The position numbers and the translations under genes are program-made. A stretch of DNA of 64,000 nt from an uncultured Clostridia bacterium (GTDB taxonomy: Bacteria; Bacillota; Clostridia; Lachnospirales; Lachnospiraceae): NCBI GenBank assembly GCA_947643415.1, contig CANRWA010000009.1, positions 1-64,000 on the forward strand, in the 5' to 3' direction. The notes under the pieces are model-generated. The model searched no databases, was not told the origin of the DNA, and saw only the letters and a list, made by a program, of their open reading frames with translations. This document shows positions 58,544-64,000 of the stretch, piece after piece. Position 1 is the first letter of the stretch. Each line of letters begins with the position of its first letter.

Positions 58544-59044
58544 GTGAAAAAAATGAAACCAGCATTTTCTTTTTTGTTGCTGTTTGTTTTATTTGCCTTG
58601 TCTGGGTGTACGGAAAAAAAGGAAGTAGGTAAGGATCCTGCTGTTGTGCCGGTTCCGACACAGGGAAGTAAAATTGAGACAGTTTCTATTTATTCAATTA
58701 ATTCAGACAGTATGACCCTGATTCCGGTTTCTGTTAAAAAAGAAAGCCAGAAGCCATCTTCTTCTTATGTGGCAAGACTTGTTTTGGAAAATCTGAATGA
58801 AGATGATATTGAATTGACGGATGTGATACAAAAGGATACAAAGGTTATTGTGTCTTTTAGTTCTGAGGGCAAGCCGTTGAAAGGCTGTGGGGCTAAGATG
58901 GAAACACTGATACTGGAGGCATTTGCCAATAGTCTCTTGGATAATGTGGAGAACTGTAAGAAAGTGATATTCCGTTGTGACGGAAAGGAATATAAGAGCA
59001 GCCAGTATTCATTTGGAAAAAATGAAGTGTATGCTTCCGAATGA
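58544..59044 (+). CDS. GerMN-like lipoprotein
   Basis: Lipobox FALSGC; VSIYSINSDSMTLIPVSV; GTG start. Confidence 0.7.
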   Translation: MKKMKPAFSFLLLFVLFALSGCTEKKEVGKDPAVVPVPTQGSKIETVSIYSINSDSMTLIPVSVKKESQKPSSSYVARLVLENLNEDDIELTDVIQKDTKVIVSFSSEGKPLKGCGAKMETLILEAFANSLLDNVENCKKVIFRCDGKEYKSSQYSFGKNEVYASE

Positions 59045-59059
59045 GTGGAGTTTTGGAAA

Positions 59060-60325
59060 ATGAAAAATATAGTGGTCATTGGAGGAGGAGCAGCCGGTAT
59101 GATGGCTGCTCTGCAGAGCGCAGCAGATGGGCATGCTGTCATTCTGCTTGAAAAAAATGAAAAATTAGGGAAAAAATTATTTATCACAGGAAAAGGGAGA
59201 TGCAACATCACCAATGCCTGTGATGTTTCTGATTTATTTTCTAATGTAGTAACAAACCCCAAATTTCTTTATAGTGCATTTTATGGTTTTTCAAATAATG
59301 ATGTCATCAGCTTTTTTGAGAGTCTTGGACTGAAGACAAAAAAAGAACGTGGAAACAGGGTATTTCCGGCATCTGATAAATCTTCTGATGTGATAAAGGT
59401 TCTGGAAAGGGAATGTCTGCAAAGAGGTGTCCAGATACGTCTGAACACGGAGGTGAGAGATATTCTGATCGAAGAAAGAGAAATTGCAGATTCAAAAGAT
59501 ACGGAAAAGAAAATAAAGGGCGTCTCCCTGAAAGATGGCAGGCAGATCCTGGCAGATGCGGTGATCCTTGCTGCCGGGGGCATTTCTTATCCCTCTACCG
59601 GCTCTACCGGAGATGGTTACCGTATGGCAGAGCATGTAGGACATACCATTATTCCGGTTCGGCCGGGACTTACCGGAATGCTGGTGAAAGAAGATACTGC
59701 TTCTCGTCTGCAGGGACTTACCTTGAAAAACTGTTCTGTTTTTATTACAGGGGATAAAAAACAGAATAAACACTTATTTGAGGGCATGGGGGAACTTTTA
59801 TTTACTCATTATGGTGTCAGTGGCCCTTTAATCCTGACTGCCAGCAGCCTGGCGGGCAGCTATATGGATGACCAGGAATTAAAACTCCATATTGATCTGA
59901 AACCAGCTTTATCCGCCGAACAGTTAGATAAGCGGATTCTCAGGGATTTTGCTGCTGCTCCGAACATGGATATTAAAAATGCATTAATTCATCTGTTGCC
60001 AAAAAGCATGATTCCTGTTATGCTGTCTTTATGTGATATACAGGAACATGAAAAAGTGAATCATATATCACGCGATCAGAGGGGACAGCTCAGGGATACC
60101 TGCAAGGATCTTGTGCTGACTCTTGCCGGGCTGCGTCCCATTGAGGAGGCTATTATCACAAGAGGCGGCATAAAGATAAGTGAAGTGGATCCTGCTACTA
60201 TGGCATCCAAAAAGGTAAAGGGACTTTATTTCGCAGGCGAAATACTGGATCTGGATGCCCTGACTGGGGGATTTAACCTGCAGATTGCGTGGTCCACCGG
60301 GTATGTGGCAGGCAATAATGTATAA
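59060..60325 (+). CDS. HI0933/YhiN-family NAD(P)/FAD-dependent oxidoreductase
   Basis: VVIGGGAAGMMAA; EKNEKLGKKLFITGKGRCNITNA; TRGGIKISEVDPATMASKKVKGLYFAGEILDLDALTGGFNLQIAWSTG. Confidence 0.95.
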   Translation: MKNIVVIGGGAAGMMAALQSAADGHAVILLEKNEKLGKKLFITGKGRCNITNACDVSDLFSNVVTNPKFLYSAFYGFSNNDVISFFESLGLKTKKERGNRVFPASDKSSDVIKVLERECLQRGVQIRLNTEVRDILIEEREIADSKDTEKKIKGVSLKDGRQILADAVILAAGGISYPSTGSTGDGYRMAEHVGHTIIPVRPGLTGMLVKEDTASRLQGLTLKNCSVFITGDKKQNKHLFEGMGELLFTHYGVSGPLILTASSLAGSYMDDQELKLHIDLKPALSAEQLDKRILRDFAAAPNMDIKNALIHLLPKSMIPVMLSLCDIQEHEKVNHISRDQRGQLRDTCKDLVLTLAGLRPIEEAIITRGGIKISEVDPATMASKKVKGLYFAGEILDLDALTGGFNLQIAWSTGYVAGNNV

Positions 60326-60341
60326 TAAATGGAGGACGGTT

Positions 60342-61019
60342 ATGAATATTGCAATTGACGGGCCTGCCGGGGCAGGCAAAAGTTCCATCGCAAAACTGGT
60401 AGCAAAAGAGATGAATTTTATCTATGTAGATACAGGGGCCATGTTTCGTGCCATGGCATACTATTTTCTTAGTAATGGGATTGACCCACAGGATGAAAAG
60501 GCAGTGAATGCTGTATGCGGGGGGATCCATATCCGAATTGAATATGAGGATGGCATCCAGCATGTCTATCTGAATGATATGGATGTGTCCACAGAAATCC
60601 GGAAAGAAGAAGTGGGGAAAAATGCATCGGTCGTGGCAAAATATCCAGTGATACGGGAGAAGCTGCTGGAACTCCAGAGAGCTATGGCAGCAGAGAAAGA
60701 TGTAATCATGGATGGAAGGGATATTGGCACTGTCGTTCTTCCTGATGCAGAGGCAAAGATCTTTCTCACAGCTAGTTCCCGTGTACGAGCAGAACGAAGG
60801 TATAAAGAATTGAAAGAGAAGGGTGAGGAATGTGATCTTGACGAGATTGAGAAAGACATCATCGCCAGGGATGAACAGGATATGAACCGTGAAGTCGCAC
60901 CATTGAAACAGGCAGAGGATGCTGTATTTGTTGATACCTCCTATATGGCCATCCATGAGGTCGTGGCAGTGATCCGTGAAATCGCAGAATCAAAAAGAGG
61001 TGGCCGAGGTGAAGATTGA
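60342..61019 (+). CDS. cmk: Cytidylate kinase
   Basis: MNIAIDGPAGAGKSSIAKLVA; YVDTGAMFRA; MDGRDIGTVV. Confidence 0.95.
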   Translation: MNIAIDGPAGAGKSSIAKLVAKEMNFIYVDTGAMFRAMAYYFLSNGIDPQDEKAVNAVCGGIHIRIEYEDGIQHVYLNDMDVSTEIRKEEVGKNASVVAKYPVIREKLLELQRAMAAEKDVIMDGRDIGTVVLPDAEAKIFLTASSRVRAERRYKELKEKGEECDLDEIEKDIIARDEQDMNREVAPLKQAEDAVFVDTSYMAIHEVVAVIREIAESKRGGRGED

Positions 61020-61857
61020 ACTGGCAGAGAGCGCAGGATTCTGCTTTGGGGTAAAAAGAGCAGTCGATTCCGTGTACAGGCTGGCGGAGGAGGCAGAGGG
61101 AGATGTTTATACTCTGGGGCCGATCATTCACAATGAGCAGGTCGTACATGACCTGGCAGAGAAAGGGGTTCATGTGATCAAAACGGCGGATGAGATCGCC
61201 GATCCCGACAGGGCAACATTGGTGATCCGTTCCCATGGGGTTTCCCGGGATGTGATTTCCAAACTGGAAGAAAAAGGCATTTCCTATAAAGATGCAACCT
61301 GCCCTTTTGTCAAGAAAATCCATGATACGGTATCTCTTTACAGCCAAAAAGGATACCAGGTCATTATCATTGGCTCAGAATCCCATCCAGAGGTACAAGG
61401 GATTCTTGGCTGGACAGATGGGAAAGGGACTGTAATCGAGACCTCGGAAGAAGCAGAGGGCTTTTCGATGACAAATTCTGCACAAAAAATATGTATCGTT
61501 GCACAAACGACATTTAATTACAAAAAATTTCAAGATTTAGTTGAAATTATTGAAAAAAAAGGTTATGATATATATGTTGTGAATACTATATGCAACGCCA
61601 CCTCTGACAGGCAGAAGGAAGCAGAAAAACTTGCTGCGCGGTCAGAAGCGATGATCGTGATCGGAGGAAAAGACAGTTCTAATTCACGGAAGCTGTATGA
61701 GATTTGTAAAAATCAGTGTGCAAACACTTTTTTTATACAGACAGTAGATGATCTGAGTTCCATTTCTCTCAGTTCGTTTACAAGCCTAGCTATTACTGCA
61801 GGGGCATCCACCCCAAATAACATTATACAGGAGGTTCTAAGGGCATGTCAGATTTAA
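61009..61857 (+). CDS. ispH: 4-hydroxy-3-methylbut-2-enyl diphosphate reductase
   Basis: SAGFCFGVKRAVD; TLGPIIHN; VIRSHGVSRD; DATCPFVKKIH; CNATSDRQKEA; SITAGASTPNN-type end; GTG start. Confidence 0.95.
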   Translation: MKIELAESAGFCFGVKRAVDSVYRLAEEAEGDVYTLGPIIHNEQVVHDLAEKGVHVIKTADEIADPDRATLVIRSHGVSRDVISKLEEKGISYKDATCPFVKKIHDTVSLYSQKGYQVIIIGSESHPEVQGILGWTDGKGTVIETSEEAEGFSMTNSAQKICIVAQTTFNYKKFQDLVEIIEKKGYDIYVVNTICNATSDRQKEAEKLAARSEAMIVIGGKDSSNSRKLYEICKNQCANTFFIQTVDDLSSISLSSFTSLAITAGASTPNNIIQEVLRACQI

Positions 61858-62951
61858 GTTTTGAAGAAATGTTAGAGGATTCACTAGTAACAATCCACAA
61901 TGGTGAGGTTGTAGAAGGGACAGTTATCGAAGTTAAGGACAATGAAATTATCTTAAACATTGGATATAAAGCAGATGGTATATTAACTAAGAACGAATAT
62001 AGCAATAACGCTGATATTGACTTAACAGCCGAAGTGAAAAAAGATGATAAGATGACTGTTAAAGTTCTGAAAGTAAATGACGGAGAAGGTCAGGTTCTTC
62101 TTACCTACAAGAGGCTTCAGCAGGATAAGATGAACAAAATATTTGAGGAGGCATTTGAGAACAAAGAAGTTCTGACAGGAAAAGTAGTGGCTGTTCTCAA
62201 AGGGGGACTGAGCGTTGCCTATGGCGAGGGACGTGTGTTCATCCCGGCAAGCCTTGTCTCAGATCTGTATGAAAGAGACCTTTCCAAATATCAAGATCAG
62301 GAGATTGAATTTATCCTGACTGAGGTAAATCCTCATAAGAGAAGGATCATTGGAGACCGCAAACAACTGATCGTGGAACAGAAGAAGAAAGCACAGGAAG
62401 AACTTCTGGCACGTATCGAAGTGGGTATGATGATCGAAGGAACTGTTAAAAACCTGACTGATTTTGGTGCATTCATTGACCTGGGTGGTGCAGACGGGCT
62501 TCTCCATATCTCTGAGATGTCCTGGGGACGTGTGGATGATCCGAAGAAGCTGTTCAAAGTTGGTGACAAAGTAACTGTAATGATCAAGGATATTCAGGAT
62601 ACTAAGATCGCACTTACAATGAAACTGGAAGAAAACAATCCTTGGAGAGACGCAGCAGATAAGTATGGAGTCGGCACTGTGATTACGGGAAAAGTAGCAA
62701 GAATGACCGATTTTGGTGCATTTATTGAGCTGGAAGAGGGAATTGATGCACTTCTTCATGTGTCACAGATTTCCATTGACCATGTAGAGAAACCATCCGA
62801 TGTTCTGAAGGTTGGTCAGGAGATCACAGCTAAGATCGTTGATTTCAATGAGGACACAAAGAAGATCAGCCTGAGTGTGAAAGCAATCGAAATAGAAAAT
62901 AAGAAGGAAGCCGAAGCTTCTGAGTCAAAGGAAGCTATCGACGAAGAGTAA
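61845..62951 (+). CDS. rpsA: Ribosomal protein S1 (four S1 repeats)
   Basis: Four S1 domains including IEGTVKNLTDFGAFIDLGGADGLLHISEMSW; RBS aggagg inside ispH. Confidence 0.92.
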   Translation: MSDLSFEEMLEDSLVTIHNGEVVEGTVIEVKDNEIILNIGYKADGILTKNEYSNNADIDLTAEVKKDDKMTVKVLKVNDGEGQVLLTYKRLQQDKMNKIFEEAFENKEVLTGKVVAVLKGGLSVAYGEGRVFIPASLVSDLYERDLSKYQDQEIEFILTEVNPHKRRIIGDRKQLIVEQKKKAQEELLARIEVGMMIEGTVKNLTDFGAFIDLGGADGLLHISEMSWGRVDDPKKLFKVGDKVTVMIKDIQDTKIALTMKLEENNPWRDAADKYGVGTVITGKVARMTDFGAFIELEEGIDALLHVSQISIDHVEKPSDVLKVGQEITAKIVDFNEDTKKISLSVKAIEIENKKEAEASESKEAIDEE

Positions 62952-62957
62952 TTGATT

Positions 62958-63740
62958 ATGGCAGATAATTATGAAACCTTTAAAAGTGAGTATTTGCGTC
63001 TTACGGATATTGACTTGAATTCTTATAAAGAGAGCCAGATGAAACGTAGGATCAACAATTTTATGTCAAAATATGATGTACACAATTATAGCGGGTTTAT
63101 TCAGTTATTGAAAAAGGATACTGAAGTATATGATAAGTTTATCACATATCTTACGATAAATGTTTCAGAATTTTACCGTAATCCTGTGCAGTGGCAGGCG
63201 ATGGAAAAGGAAGTGCTCCCTGCCATGCTGGACCGTTATAAAGAAAGGCCGCTAAAGATATGGAGTGCTGCCTGTTCTACAGGTGATGAGCCATATTCTC
63301 TTGCCATGGTATTGAGTGAATTTCTTCCCATGAACAAATTTGAGATTCTGGCAACGGATCTTGATCTGGAGGTACTTGGTAAAGCGAAGAAGGGCTACTA
63401 TCCGGATAAGAGCCTGAAGGGACTTCCTAAGAAATACAGGGATAAGTACATCGAGGATGACGGAAAAGGGATTGTCAAAGTATCTGACAAACTGAAGTCA
63501 TGTATCAAATTCCAGCAGCATAATTTGTTAAAGGATCCATATCCAAAAGGAATGCATATGATTGTGTGCCGCAATGTGATGATCTATTTCACGAAAGAAG
63601 CAAAAGATGAGATCTATAATAAATTTGCCGCAGCCCTCTGCCCTAGAGGAGTTCTCTTTGTAGGCAGTACAGAACAGATCATAGGTCCGGCAGATTATGG
63701 ATTTAAGGGAGTTCAGTCATTTTTCTACGAAAAGATGTGA
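62958..63740 (+). CDS. cheR: CheR-type chemotaxis methyltransferase
   Basis: MKRRINNFM; YLTINVSEFYRNPVQW; WSAACSTGDEPYSLAMVL; HMIVCRNVMIYFT. Confidence 0.94.
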   Translation: MADNYETFKSEYLRLTDIDLNSYKESQMKRRINNFMSKYDVHNYSGFIQLLKKDTEVYDKFITYLTINVSEFYRNPVQWQAMEKEVLPAMLDRYKERPLKIWSAACSTGDEPYSLAMVLSEFLPMNKFEILATDLDLEVLGKAKKGYYPDKSLKGLPKKYRDKYIEDDGKGIVKVSDKLKSCIKFQQHNLLKDPYPKGMHMIVCRNVMIYFTKEAKDEIYNKFAAALCPRGVLFVGSTEQIIGPADYGFKGVQSFFYEKM

Positions 63741-63763
63741 TTGGATCAAAAAGCAGAGATCAT

Positions 63764-63792
63764 ACCACCCTGTTTGTGCAGGGTGGTTTTTT
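63764..63792 (+). terminator. Intrinsic terminator after cheR
   Basis: accaccctg-tttgtg-cagggtggttttttt-like. Confidence 0.9.
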
Positions 63793-63829
63793 ATGGAACT
63801 GCTGCTTTTGGCCAGCTCCTGCAGACTAT

Positions 63830-63858
63830 TTGACTTTTGAGGGGTTATCTAGTATATT
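63830..63858 (+). promoter_or_regulatory. Predicted plsX promoter
   Basis: TTGACT-N17-TATATT. Confidence 0.7.
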
Positions 63859-63895
63859 ATAGAATGAATTGTATCACAAAGAGGAGGTAATGTGT

Positions 63896-64000
63896 ATGAA
63901 TCATAAGGTTGTAGTTGCGCTGGACGCCATGGGGGGCGATTATGCGCCGATGGAGACGGTCAAAGGGGCAGTAGAGGCGGTTGCGGAACACCCGGAGATC
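63896..64000 (+). CDS. plsX: Phosphate acyltransferase PlsX, truncated by window end
   Basis: MNHKVVVALDAMGGDYAPMETVKGAVEAV; RBS gaggagg. Confidence 0.92.
   Translation, partial: MNHKVVVALDAMGGDYAPMETVKGAVEAVAEHPEI

Overview
This 64 kb window looks like a chromosomal segment of a low-GC Firmicute, probably Lachnospiraceae/Clostridia-like (inferred from protein style and gene content). No rRNA, tRNA or CRISPR array was seen. Housekeeping blocks: pnp; pcrA; rlmD-type methyltransferase; pgeF; queH; apbE; folD-rimO-pgsA-cinA(C-term); cmk-ispH-rpsA; cheR; start of plsX. Accessory blocks: (a) the 3' tail of a group II intron at the left edge; (b) an HD protein overlapping a HAD-PlsC fusion; (c) a secreted M6-like protease, Zn-ribbon/PASTA Ser/Thr kinase and uncharacterised 464-aa protein in one run; (d) a MarR-controlled double ABC exporter locus with a 20-codon leader ORF plus intrinsic terminator, ending in a frameshifted permease; (e) a divergent locus of DUF4430-like surface proteins and a complete ECF transporter; (f) a DUF2975/HTH/propeller/PstS-like operon with a promoter-operator palindrome; (g) a 445-bp foldback MITE-like element with target-site duplication. 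Best candidates for follow-up: the leader-peptide attenuator (15262-15360), the foldback element (50292-50736), the pnp leader hairpin (9201-9255) and the DUF4430-ECF locus (16038-23183). All family names come from motif recognition by eye; no search was run.
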